In this document: positions 16,840 to 26,168 of the stretch, piece after piece
Layout: each line of letters begins with the position of its first letter
Position numbering within the stretch: the first letter of the stretch is position 1
Source of the DNA: Catenovulum sediminis
GTDB taxonomy: Bacteria > Pseudomonadota > Gammaproteobacteria > Enterobacterales > Alteromonadaceae
DNA length: 64,000 nucleotides
Assembly (NCBI RefSeq): GCF_040270295.1
Contig: NZ_JBELOE010000228.1
Strand: one strand, 5' to 3'
Made by a program: the position numbers and the translations under genes
Notes under the pieces: model-generated
Databases searched by the model: none
Seen by the model: the letters and a program-made list of their open reading frames with translations, nothing else
What the model was told of the DNA's origin: nothing

Positions 16840-19458
16840 TTAAAACTTAACATTAACCCCGAGGGCAACACGCTTGCCGTAGTGATCGATACGACCCCCG
16901 CGTTGTTTGTCGTCAAAATAGGTTTTAATACTCTCGTCAGTTAAGTTAACGGCTTCAACCGACAAACTAATGCTATCAGACAATGTATAAGTTACGTTCA
17001 TGTCTAGCGTACCAAAAGCATCTTGATACTGATCTGCAACGGTACCTACGCCATTACTTACTAAAAATGCATCGCGCCAGTTATAACCAATACGGGCACC
17101 AAAGTCTTCATATTCATAAAACACGACAAGATTGCTGCTGTTTTCTGATAGGCCAGCAATCGGTTGTGCCACTAAAACATCATCTTGGGTCACTTCGACT
17201 TGGCTATCAACATAAGTGTAATTCGCTTGCACCCCTAAGCCGTTAAATGGTGCTGGGAGTGACGAAAATACTTGTTGGTAAGCTATTTCTAGCCCTGTTA
17301 TATCGCCTTTACCTGTGTTAAACGGCGCGCTTAAAATAACGTCGGTGCCGTTAACATCTAGCATTTGTGCTTGCTTAGAAATAAATGTTGTGATGTCTTT
17401 GTAGAATAAACCCGCTGATACGTATGCGTCTTGATCAAAGTACCACTCTAGTGACAAATCATACTGCAAAGCTTGATAGGGATTAAGTAGAGGGTTACCA
17501 CCGCTAGCGGTTGGCGCATCTGTGCTGAAAGTTAAGCCTGGACGTAAATCAGGTAATGATGGACGCGTCATAACTTTAGCAAATGCAGTCCGTAAAATAA
17601 CCTCGTCGCTAAGTTCAAAGTTAATATTAGCGCTTGGTAGTAATTCGTTGTAAGCATTTTCAAAAGCAACCGCTTGAGGACTATCGTCAATCACACTGGT
17701 GCCCGATGGGTTTTGCTCCGTACGAACCATACGTAAACCAATGTTACCAAATACAGGTAAACCTGCTGTTGAATCGATATTCGCTTGTACGTAACCTGCG
17801 TATACATTCTCTTCTACAACATAGGAGTTGCGCTTATCGCCTGCGGTTAATGGTTGTTCAAGTAATGAACTGGCAAAAAAATCTGAGAAGTAGGCTGATT
17901 CTTTTGGTACCGCCCACTCACTTGGATAATTACCGCTGACGTTACTTGCAAAATCGCTGACTGGGAAGTTTTCAAAATAATCATCAGAGAAAAACACCCC
18001 ATCAATACCGTCAGATACACGAATATCTCGGCGATTATATTCACGCTCACGCTGGCGAATATTTACCCCAAATTCTACGCTAGAAATAACCCCACTTAGG
18101 GTATGTTCAAGATCTAATTTAAGTGCATTGTCAGAATCGGATACGTCTATGGTTCGGTACTCAATACGACGGCCCGGGAAATTGCTAGAATCGCTAATAT
18201 CGACCGGAAAACTAAAGCTTGGTGCTTGTTCAAATCCAGCGCTGTAATCAAAATCAACTGCTTGGTCTGTTAACCGAATGCGGGTTCGACGAATAGGGTC
18301 AACCGTTTCACTGTCGGCGTTTGATAAACTAATATCCGTTGATACACGCCAATCGTCCCATGTCCAAGTGTTATTCATGGCTAAAGTTAAGTTAGCATGT
18401 TCAGATTCTGAACTTTCGCGTGATAGCTGTAAGTTGGTTCCAAGGGCTTTACCCGCTAATAAAGAATCCCCCACCACCACTGGGTTTTGTACTTCACCGC
18501 CTAACTCAATGTCGATACCAATTTCATCAAACGCAACATTGAATTGTGACCAAAGTAAATCAATGTTCATTTCGTGATTGTCACTGCTTTGCCATTGCAA
18601 AGCGGCAGCTAATGATTGACGATTTCTGTCTTGGCGTTCAAGCGTTGGACGATTACGCTGCGGTGCAAACGCTTGGCTTAAATCAGCGGTTTCACCTGTT
18701 GCCGCATTTAATGCGCCTTGAATCCAATTAAAGGTAAAAACACGGTCTTGACGAATTTCGCGATCAGAATACGCAGCCGATACGAGTAAACCAAAATCTT
18801 CATTTTCGTTTACCCAGCTATATATACCCGATAAGCGAGGATCCATACTGTCAGATAAATCTGAATGACTTACTTGTGCCGTGGCAGAAGCAGAATTACC
18901 AAGGTCGAGTGGTTTAAAGGTTTTAATATTAACCTGACCACCAATTGCCCCCTCTTCCATACTAGCCGATGGTGATTTAACCACTTCTAGGCCAGCAATT
19001 AGATCTGATGGTAGTACATCATACCGGAACTGACGGCCGTTTTGACCGCTATTTTCAACATTTTCGTTAATCGCGATATTTCGGCCATTTAACTGTGTTG
19101 TTTGAAAATTGGGCCCTAAACCTCGTACGCTAACCCCTAAACCCTCACCTCGGTCACGGGCAATTTGCACACCAGGAACTAATTGCAAAGCTTCAGCAAC
19201 ATTTGATGATGGGAACTTACCAATGTCTTCTGCTGAAATTGCATCAACGACGTTATCTGAGCCTTGTTTAATATCCATCGCCCGCGCCAAGCTGCCTGAA
19301 TAAGTGCCATAGCTAACCACTTCTTCAATGATTTTTTCTTCATCTGCTTGTGCGGTGGCCGAAAATGATAAAACGGTCACCATCGCTAAACAGATAGGCT
19401 TTAGCGATGTGTTAATCGGCGATTGTGGTTTTTTAGCTGCGTCTTTGTTGTTTATCAC
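16840..19458 (-). CDS. TonB-dependent receptor, polysaccharide type, without STN domain
   Basis: The GTG at 19456-19458 was chosen as start: AAGGA lies 8 bases upstream and a signal peptide follows (LKPICLAMVTVLSFSATAQA). The 872-aa product has a TonB box region (IIEEVVSYG) and a plug with VVDAISAEDIGKFPSSNVAE and LVPGVQIARDRGEG. The C-terminal barrel strand ends in Phe (GVNVKF). It belongs to the large Proteobacteria receptor family linked to plant or algal carbohydrates. It is paralogous to the next upstream receptor (shared SGQNGRQFRYDVL-type segment) but lacks the signalling domain, so it may be the transporter that the cassette controls. Confidence 0.92.
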   Translation of the reverse strand: MINNKDAAKKPQSPINTSLKPICLAMVTVLSFSATAQADEEKIIEEVVSYGTYSGSLARAMDIKQGSDNVVDAISAEDIGKFPSSNVAEALQLVPGVQIARDRGEGLGVSVRGLGPNFQTTQLNGRNIAINENVENSGQNGRQFRYDVLPSDLIAGLEVVKSPSASMEEGAIGGQVNIKTFKPLDLGNSASATAQVSHSDLSDSMDPRLSGIYSWVNENEDFGLLVSAAYSDREIRQDRVFTFNWIQGALNAATGETADLSQAFAPQRNRPTLERQDRNRQSLAAALQWQSSDNHEMNIDLLWSQFNVAFDEIGIDIELGGEVQNPVVVGDSLLAGKALGTNLQLSRESSESEHANLTLAMNNTWTWDDWRVSTDISLSNADSETVDPIRRTRIRLTDQAVDFDYSAGFEQAPSFSFPVDISDSSNFPGRRIEYRTIDVSDSDNALKLDLEHTLSGVISSVEFGVNIRQREREYNRRDIRVSDGIDGVFFSDDYFENFPVSDFASNVSGNYPSEWAVPKESAYFSDFFASSLLEQPLTAGDKRNSYVVEENVYAGYVQANIDSTAGLPVFGNIGLRMVRTEQNPSGTSVIDDSPQAVAFENAYNELLPSANINFELSDEVILRTAFAKVMTRPSLPDLRPGLTFSTDAPTASGGNPLLNPYQALQYDLSLEWYFDQDAYVSAGLFYKDITTFISKQAQMLDVNGTDVILSAPFNTGKGDITGLEIAYQQVFSSLPAPFNGLGVQANYTYVDSQVEVTQDDVLVAQPIAGLSENSSNLVVFYEYEDFGARIGYNWRDAFLVSNGVGTVADQYQDAFGTLDMNVTYTLSDSISLSVEAVNLTDESIKTYFDDKQRGGRIDHYGKRVALGVNVKF

Positions 19459-19656
19459 GGTAGTGTTCCTTAAATTGAATACGTTTAACTTTTTTGTGAT
19501 TTCGTTATCAAAGACGACTAAAAATATAAAAAAAGGACAAAATAAATAATGACAGTTTTGTGGCAAGTTAAATAAAGCAGAATTAAAGAAAACGCCTGTC
19601 CCATGCTTTTTAAGGTTAGGCTTAACTTTCAGTTAGGTTTAAATGGTGGTAAAAAA

Positions 19657-22623
19657 TTACCAATCAAATTTAACACTCATTGACCAGCTACGATCAATAT
19701 GATGGATGCTGACCAGTGTGTTTTGTGCATTGCCGTTTAAATATCGGCGCAGCGGTCGAGCCAGTAGGTTATTGCCATGTAAGGATATATTGCAGTGTTC
19801 GTTAATCTGATAACCTAACAATAATTGTAACGCGTGAGTATCATCAACCCAAATATCAGGCGCCTCTGTTGTTGATAGTGCTTCCAAGTAGTGCTCACGG
19901 TAACTATAACCTAGGCGCATAAACCAAGGTTCAGCTTCGTAAAAAACGTGTAGGTTTATCCCCAGAGGTGACACCCCTTCCAAATCATATTGCTTAGCCT
20001 GAACTTGCGAGGTTGAACGGGTTTTAGAGTGCGCGAGTGTCAATTTTGTTTGATAACCAAAACCATTCATAAAACTGCTATTAGCACCAAACTCCCAACC
20101 TGCTACCCATGTATCCGGGCCATTTATTGGTTGGCTTAAATGATAAACGACTCCGTCAATTTCCTGGTCAAAAGACTGTAAGCTAATAATGCCATTTAAA
20201 CGTTTTTTAAAATATTCCGCATACACATTAGCGTTATCGCTATAATACCAATAGCTACCTATATCCCATTGATATCCTTCAATAGGTTGCAAATCAGGAT
20301 TGCCTGCACTGGCTAACAATACCCCATCGGTTGAGTTAACCGTTAGCCGAGGATTTAAATCTGTATAGCTAGGCAATGATAAGCTTTTAGCCGCCGAAAA
20401 TTTTAGTTGAATAGCCTGATTCAAGCTCAGTTTGAGTTTAAAATCAGGTAACAAATATGCGTAACGTTTACGCCGGGCCTCTGTGCGGTTTCCTTGAGGC
20501 GACCACTGAAATATGCTTTCAATTTGACTATTCCAATGGTACCAGCGCGCACCTAATTGTCCTTCTACATTGGCTATTTTCTTTGCTGAAAAATCAATCT
20601 GGCTATACAAGGTCGAAACCTCATCTATAATACGATAGCTGTTGCGCTTGTCGTTGTCTGTCAACTCTCCAAATATAAGCTCATCGCTGTAATAGCTTTG
20701 TATATCAGAGCTGGGAACCGCCCAACCAGCGCTAGGCGGCTGCTGTAAATAATCGGTCAAAAAATCATTGGCTGCCAATTCATCAACCCAGTTATATTGC
20801 GTAGAAAATTGCGCAAGTCGGCTTTGATTTATCTTTAAATCTTGCCGTTGATAACTACGGTGTTGTTTGCGCCAGTTAAAACCAAAACGACTAGCAGTAA
20901 TAAATTGTGATGGATACTGACGAGCAATATCCAACCGCCATGAGTGTCCTTCGTCTAACACGTCTATCATCCGCGCACTCACATGCTCTAGTGCACTAAA
21001 ATCTGTTTGCATCTGCGGAAAATCTTCAAAATAAATATCGGTTTTTGCACGCATATGCTTGCCCATATCGTATGAAAACGAACGACTTTTACTTAGCAAA
21101 CGGGTTCGGCGTATAGGATTGTCAGTAATACTGGTTGCACGAGTAAATGCAATTGAGCTTTGCAATAACCAATGATTAAGGCGAGTGTCTAAATTTAATA
21201 TGCTAATGGCGTTCATGTGCTGTTGAGTTGAGGTTTCTAGTGCGCTTTTTATATCAATATTACGAAACTCAGCCGCCACTAATATATCGTTTTGTACCAA
21301 AGATGATATCAACTGCTCGGCTGAATCTAACCTCGCCAACAGCCGCTGTTCGTTAAATTCAGAAGTAAGGTGATATTGATAATACTCAGCGCCAATCAAA
21401 GTACTGGGCGATACTTGCCATTGCCACGTTACGCCAATATTCATATTTTTCCGCTTTTCAGACTCTAGCGTTATGGCCATACGGTTACTGGGTAACAGTA
21501 CATCTGAATCTAACGTGGGTAGCCAATAGCTGTTGCCGTTTGTATCCCACTCCCAGGTTTGCAGAGTTTGTTGTTGAATTTTTCGCTCATTCACACCTGC
21601 CGATAGGGCGATACCCATATTATTTAGTTTGTTAATCCAGCTAGTTAATACATTAATTTTTGGTGAGTAGCCTGCGCTGCGATGCGTGGAATCTAACGCA
21701 ATTTCACCCACTAATTTTCGATTACCTAAGTTTAACGGTTGAATAGTTTGAATATTGATGGCAGTACCAAGCCCGCTGACCAAGTTGGTTACATCTCCAT
21801 TTTTGGCAATGTTAACACCACCAATATTGGCGGCTGAAAGTACATCAAAGCGAAAGACGCGTCCGGACTGTCCACTGTTTCTAACGTTCTCATTGATCGC
21901 AAGCAAATGGCCATTTAGTGTTGTGGCATGGTAATCAGGTCCCAAACCGCGGCTACTAATAGCCAACCCTTCACCATAATCTCGGCTAATACTCACACCT
22001 GATAAATACTGAAACGATTCAGCCAAATTATTGGTTGGCAAGGCCGTGAGCCCAGCATAATCAATATCATCAGCAAATGCGATTGACTCGCGTTGCTTGT
22101 TCAGTGCGTTTTGCATGTTGTTGTGAGACGCATTGGCAAATGAGCTAATGGCGTTAGATTGCCTTTTACCGGAAATAATAATTTCTTCGATGGATGGTTT
22201 AGTTTGTTTTTTCGCCACGAGTGGAATTTGCACAATAGGCCTTAAAATTACACCTGACTGGGTGATTTGCACACTAACGTCATTGTCGGCAAATAGTTTA
22301 TTAAGCAATTGCAAAAGCGTAAAGTGCCCCTGAATGGTCGAATGCTGTAATCCAGATATCGTCGCAGCATCGGATATAAAGGCGACATTATAGGTTTTGG
22401 CAAGCTTTTCTAACGAACTTTCTATTGAATTGGCGGGTAAATTTATCTGAAAGCTCTCAGTCTTATCAAAATGATTGTCTGCCGCAAACACTGGCAACAC
22501 GATTATAAACAACAAAAATATTAAAACTGAAGCCACACAAGGCAACACACACAATCGCCTTATGTGACTATTGAGTTGGTAAGACAATTTATATCTCAAC
22601 CAATAAACAACACTCGTTTTCAT
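19657..22623 (-). CDS. TonB-dependent transducer receptor with N-terminal STN signalling domain
   Basis: A 988-aa receptor. After a signal peptide/anchor (about 28-50) comes an STN domain (about 60-125: INLPANSIESSLEKLAKTYN, then LQLLNKLFADNDVSVQI), which contacts FecR-type anti-sigma regulators. The plug includes NNLAESFQYLSGVSISRDYG and the barrel ends in FDW. It lies 8 bp after the fecR-like gene in the order sigma-fecR-receptor. Ligand binding should signal through FecR to release the sigma factor, as in ferric citrate (FecA) systems. A carbohydrate ligand is more likely here because of the paralog and the nearby sulfatase; that is inference. Confidence 0.9.
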   Translation of the reverse strand: MKTSVVYWLRYKLSYQLNSHIRRLCVLPCVASVLIFLLFIIVLPVFAADNHFDKTESFQINLPANSIESSLEKLAKTYNVAFISDAATISGLQHSTIQGHFTLLQLLNKLFADNDVSVQITQSGVILRPIVQIPLVAKKQTKPSIEEIIISGKRQSNAISSFANASHNNMQNALNKQRESIAFADDIDYAGLTALPTNNLAESFQYLSGVSISRDYGEGLAISSRGLGPDYHATTLNGHLLAINENVRNSGQSGRVFRFDVLSAANIGGVNIAKNGDVTNLVSGLGTAINIQTIQPLNLGNRKLVGEIALDSTHRSAGYSPKINVLTSWINKLNNMGIALSAGVNERKIQQQTLQTWEWDTNGNSYWLPTLDSDVLLPSNRMAITLESEKRKNMNIGVTWQWQVSPSTLIGAEYYQYHLTSEFNEQRLLARLDSAEQLISSLVQNDILVAAEFRNIDIKSALETSTQQHMNAISILNLDTRLNHWLLQSSIAFTRATSITDNPIRRTRLLSKSRSFSYDMGKHMRAKTDIYFEDFPQMQTDFSALEHVSARMIDVLDEGHSWRLDIARQYPSQFITASRFGFNWRKQHRSYQRQDLKINQSRLAQFSTQYNWVDELAANDFLTDYLQQPPSAGWAVPSSDIQSYYSDELIFGELTDNDKRNSYRIIDEVSTLYSQIDFSAKKIANVEGQLGARWYHWNSQIESIFQWSPQGNRTEARRKRYAYLLPDFKLKLSLNQAIQLKFSAAKSLSLPSYTDLNPRLTVNSTDGVLLASAGNPDLQPIEGYQWDIGSYWYYSDNANVYAEYFKKRLNGIISLQSFDQEIDGVVYHLSQPINGPDTWVAGWEFGANSSFMNGFGYQTKLTLAHSKTRSTSQVQAKQYDLEGVSPLGINLHVFYEAEPWFMRLGYSYREHYLEALSTTEAPDIWVDDTHALQLLLGYQINEHCNISLHGNNLLARPLRRYLNGNAQNTLVSIHHIDRSWSMSVKFDW

Positions 22624-22631
22624 TTATTACA

Positions 22632-23561
22632 TTAGATTTTAGGTGTTAAATAGCGCGATTTACCCGTTGTCAGGGCATCAAGTTGATATAGTTCGCGTAG
22701 TAAACTTATATTCCCTTCCATATCATCTAACTTAAAGGTTGCGGTGACTAATTTGTGGTTAAGCACAGGGTCAAGGTATAAGGTTTGCTCGGTATAGCGG
22801 TTAAGTTTCTCAATGACCTTCACTAGTTTTACATTCGTAAAACGCAATTGCCCTTGTTGCCAATCTACCCCTTTTTTTAAATTAAATTGGCTTTTTGGCT
22901 CGCTACCATCCGATGTAAAAGCCACCCTGTCTCCTGCTAATAACTGTTGGCTCATGTCATTAATATCTTTAACTTCAACCTTGCCCTCATAAACATTCAC
23001 AGCGACGCTGTCTCTGGTCTGGTCAACATTAAACTGAGTGCCTAATACTGTAATTCTTCCGTTTTGAGTGATAACGTTAAAAGGCTTATCGGCGTTTTTA
23101 GCAACATTAAAATAAGCTTCGCCGGCAAGTAAGGTCACATTCCGTTGCTGATCTGTGTATTCCACTTTAATTTTGCTTGCAGCATTTAAGGTAATTACAC
23201 TTTCATCGGCTAACGTCACTTTTTTAGTCTGCGCAATGCCTGAACTATACTCTTGCTGATTAACCGTTTGCTGCACAATAAGCTGGTCGTCATTTTTATA
23301 CAATGATGTTAACCCAAATACCACCATAAGCATTACGCTGGCGGCGACTGAAAACGTTCGCCAATATGATGACTTGCCTCCATGCACTTGCCTGCATTTT
23401 TGCTCACTGGTAAACGCATTTAATGCTACAACATTATTTTTTTCATCAACAATAGATTCACTTTCCAACGCTTCTTGCAAAGCTGGATCTAATAAAATAG
23501 CCTCTAATAAGTGCTCTTCCTTTTGTAAAAATTGTTTTTTATCTGCGTCAGATTTATTCAT
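22632..23561 (-). CDS. FecR-family anti-sigma regulator
   Basis: A 309-aa membrane-spanning regulator. The cytoplasmic N-terminus (1-85) holds the sigma-interaction region and is followed by one transmembrane helix (about 88-108, FSVAASVMLMVVFGLTSLY). The periplasmic FecR domain includes KKVTLADESVITLNAASKI and EAYFNVAKNADKPFNVITQN. The C-terminal STN-like part (from about 235, LRFTNVKLVKVIEKLNRYTE) binds the receptor. GGAAG lies before the start. It is second in the sigma-fecR-transducer operon. Confidence 0.93.
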   Translation of the reverse strand: MNKSDADKKQFLQKEEHLLEAILLDPALQEALESESIVDEKNNVVALNAFTSEQKCRQVHGGKSSYWRTFSVAASVMLMVVFGLTSLYKNDDQLIVQQTVNQQEYSSGIAQTKKVTLADESVITLNAASKIKVEYTDQQRNVTLLAGEAYFNVAKNADKPFNVITQNGRITVLGTQFNVDQTRDSVAVNVYEGKVEVKDINDMSQQLLAGDRVAFTSDGSEPKSQFNLKKGVDWQQGQLRFTNVKLVKVIEKLNRYTEQTLYLDPVLNHKLVTATFKLDDMEGNISLLRELYQLDALTTGKSRYLTPKI

Positions 23562-23606
23562 ATATCTTCCTAAAAGCCATACGGACTAGACTGTATAAAT
23601 TCGGTT

Positions 23607-24107
23607 TCATTTATCTAGCTCACGCGCGATAGCGGCTTTTAAGTGTGTTAACATGCGCGTAATGTGTTTATTAACGGCTTCTAATGACAAGCCCATTTCT
23701 TGGCAAATTTGCTCTTTGCTCTGACCTTTGATTCGATAACGAACAAATACATCGCGTCGAGTGCTAGGCGTATCTTTTAGAATTTTTTGATAAATAACCA
23801 AACGCTGTTGGTAATCTATTAGCGTGTCTAAATCAGATTTTTTACATTCAGGCTCTTCTAGCATTGCTTCGTGTTGCTTAAAAGCGCTGCGACTTTGATC
23901 GATGATCAAACTTTTGGCGACCCGCTTGGCATAACTTTGCGAGTTATGAATGTGATCTTTTTGATTAAGCTCCATCATTTTAAGACAAGTATCCTGGTAA
24001 ATATCATCAACATCGGATTCTTGCTGCACAAAGCGTCTAATATAACCTTTAAGCTGTTTACTCCAGCCAAGGTCACTTGCATTAAAAAAGGCAAGATGCG
24101 TTGTCAT
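23607..24107 (-). CDS. ECF (FecI-like) RNA polymerase sigma factor
   Basis: A 166-aa sigma-70-family factor. Region 2 includes VDDIYQDTCLKMMEL and SQSYAKRVAKSLIIDQSR. Region 4 (about 100-160) includes RDVFVRYRIKGQSKEQICQE and LSLEAVNKHITRML. It has no other domain. It leads a three-gene cassette with FecR and the STN receptor, which is the usual cell-surface signalling layout. Likely targets are its own receptor operon and perhaps the STN-less receptor. Confidence 0.93.
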   Translation of the reverse strand: MTTHLAFFNASDLGWSKQLKGYIRRFVQQESDVDDIYQDTCLKMMELNQKDHIHNSQSYAKRVAKSLIIDQSRSAFKQHEAMLEEPECKKSDLDTLIDYQQRLVIYQKILKDTPSTRRDVFVRYRIKGQSKEQICQEMGLSLEAVNKHITRMLTHLKAAIARELDK

Positions 24108-24611
24108 AACTTGATCTTCATTTTTCTTGATTCCTAACTACGAAGCAGCTAACGCTTATGCCATCAATACGGTGCAGCAATTTGCAAACATTATGACCAC
24201 CGTTTATTAAAACAATATGAATTAGCTCAACCTCTTTCGGGCTTTACTTTTCACCCCATTAAAAAATGCATCCAAACCTTAGACAACATTCAAATTTTGC
24301 GTAAACCTTGTGACAAATGGGATGACGGCGTGTGTATCTAACTTTGATTTAAACGCCACTTTTTAAGTCAGATATATAGGTAACGATTGGTGAAGAGATA
24401 TTAGGACAATTTATTTTGAATAATTTAAGATAACGCTGGTTTAAAAAAGAACGCACATCGACTGAACTTATGCTGTGACAAGATTAACGCCACCTAAATA
24501 ACGTTAATCTTATAAACTTGATTGGCTGGTTATCGCTCCCGGTTTTTATATCACCACCAGGTTCAATCACTGGCCTTTCGGATTACAGAAATAGCTTTTC
24601 GCATTCATGTT
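24108..24611. other. Intergenic stretch with a start-less coding remnant (24153-24341, +)
   Basis: The plus strand at 24153-24341 reads 62 residues without a start codon, including HYDHRLLKQYELAQPLSGFT and RKPCDKWDDGVCI before a TAA. Amino-acid use looks like real protein with three or four cysteines, but I do not recognise the family. It is likely the tail of a deleted gene. The rest shows nothing recognisable. Confidence 0.3.
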
Positions 24612-25973
24612 TTAAATCTTATCCCAAGGCCCTTTAATGGCTAAGGTTTTTGCGGGCGAATAAATATTAACAAATAAAGTTTGCCCATCAGGAGAAAAAC
24701 AAGCGCCGGCTGTTTCTGTTTGTGTGCGTAAACGTGCAAATGCATAAAGCTCACCTTGCGGGGTGACACCACGAATATGATTATCAACAAAAAGCGTATA
24801 TTGATCTTCACAAACCAATAAATGGCCTTGCGGCGTTACCGTTAAATTGTCGCCAAAATCAAATAAAGATTTATCAGCACTTTCTAAAAAGAGTTGAATA
24901 CGCCCAGGCTGATTTATCTCTTGCGCTGTTCCTTCAAAAGCTGATGGTTGATAGCGCATAATTTGCCCTAATTTTTTTGCACCACCATTTGAGCAACAAA
25001 AGTACAACTCGTTATCAGCCCAGTGAATCCCCTCACCGCGAGCAAATAAGGCTGCGCCTTTTTCGTAACCCTGTTTGCGTAAATCGTCATCTGGGCTTTC
25101 GGGGTTAGACAAATTAATCCAATGTGCATCCTGCCAATTAAATAACGCCAGTTCTGGACGCTCCCAGTTGCGGCTATCAAACCTAGATTGATTAACAATC
25201 GCTAACGCTTGCAACTGCCCACCATCCGCTAATTTGCCGAACGTTTTAGGTATAAAACGATAAAACAAACTGTCGTCGCGATCTTCTGTTAAATAGACAA
25301 TTCCGGTTTTAGGATCAACGACTGCAGCCTCGTGATTAAAACGCCCCATAGCTTTTAATGGTTTAGCATCCACTGGAGAAGTCGCTGTTGCAGGCACTTC
25401 AAATACATAGCCATGCGCTTTACTTATATCACCATCCGGTAAAATGACGCTTTCTTCACAAGTTAACCAAGTATTCCAAGGTGTAACACCGCCAGAACAA
25501 TTGCGCACTGTACCTGTCAAACTAACAAATTCTTGTTCTACCATTTGCGTTTGAACATTATAAATAATAGATGTAGTGCCGCCTGGCAGCGCAATACCAT
25601 TAGCAAAAGTATCGTAAGCCTGTAAAGAACGGTGCTGCTGTATAGAAGTTGGCTGTTTATCAATATGCTCAGGTAGTAATTCATGATTACGAATTAACAC
25701 CACACGCTGTTCATCTAACGCAAAACATCCCATGCCATCAGCACGCCCAGGTACAGCCAAACCATCCGACATAGGCGTGTTTTCTTTTGAAATAACCTTG
25801 TAGCTAAAACCAGCTGGTAAATCGAGCAAGCCGTTAGGGTCTGACACTAACGCGCCATAACCTTTGCTCATTTTATTAACGATACTGCTTTTACTGCGAC
25901 CCAGGCTACAGCCTGTTAAACCCGCAAATGCTAAAACCCCCATACTGACGGTAAATTGTCTTCTTGTAAGCAT
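24612..25973 (-). CDS. DUF839 (PhoX-like) Tat-exported protein
   Basis: The start at 25973 (MLTRRQFTVSMGVLAFAGLTGC) has GGA 8 bases upstream. It gives a Tat-type signal with R-R-Q-F plus a possible lipobox ending in Cys. The 453-aa product matches DUF839/PhoX beta-propeller proteins: LPAGFSYKVIS, then ADGMGCFALDEQRVVLIRNH, GGVTPWNTWLTCEES and FNHEAAVVDPKTGIVYLTED. PhoX enzymes are calcium/iron alkaline phosphatases. The GGVTPWNTWLTCEE core is present, but phosphatase activity is not proven for the wider family. It lies upstream of a PI-PLC-like gene on the same strand. Confidence 0.85.
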   Translation of the reverse strand: MLTRRQFTVSMGVLAFAGLTGCSLGRSKSSIVNKMSKGYGALVSDPNGLLDLPAGFSYKVISKENTPMSDGLAVPGRADGMGCFALDEQRVVLIRNHELLPEHIDKQPTSIQQHRSLQAYDTFANGIALPGGTTSIIYNVQTQMVEQEFVSLTGTVRNCSGGVTPWNTWLTCEESVILPDGDISKAHGYVFEVPATATSPVDAKPLKAMGRFNHEAAVVDPKTGIVYLTEDRDDSLFYRFIPKTFGKLADGGQLQALAIVNQSRFDSRNWERPELALFNWQDAHWINLSNPESPDDDLRKQGYEKGAALFARGEGIHWADNELYFCCSNGGAKKLGQIMRYQPSAFEGTAQEINQPGRIQLFLESADKSLFDFGDNLTVTPQGHLLVCEDQYTLFVDNHIRGVTPQGELYAFARLRTQTETAGACFSPDGQTLFVNIYSPAKTLAIKGPWDKI

Positions 25974-26168
25974 GTAAATTTCCGATAATTCATTCTGAGT
26001 AAGCACTCATCTAAAATGAGCAACAATATGTCTATTTAACGAATTTAAACTTAAAAATAGGACATAAAAAAAATATAATAACAGCCCAACATTAATCGCC
26101 TGCTTTGGCTGGATCTTGCACAAGGGCAAAATCAATCCGCAATATTATCGAAAGCGGCTACTGCAACC

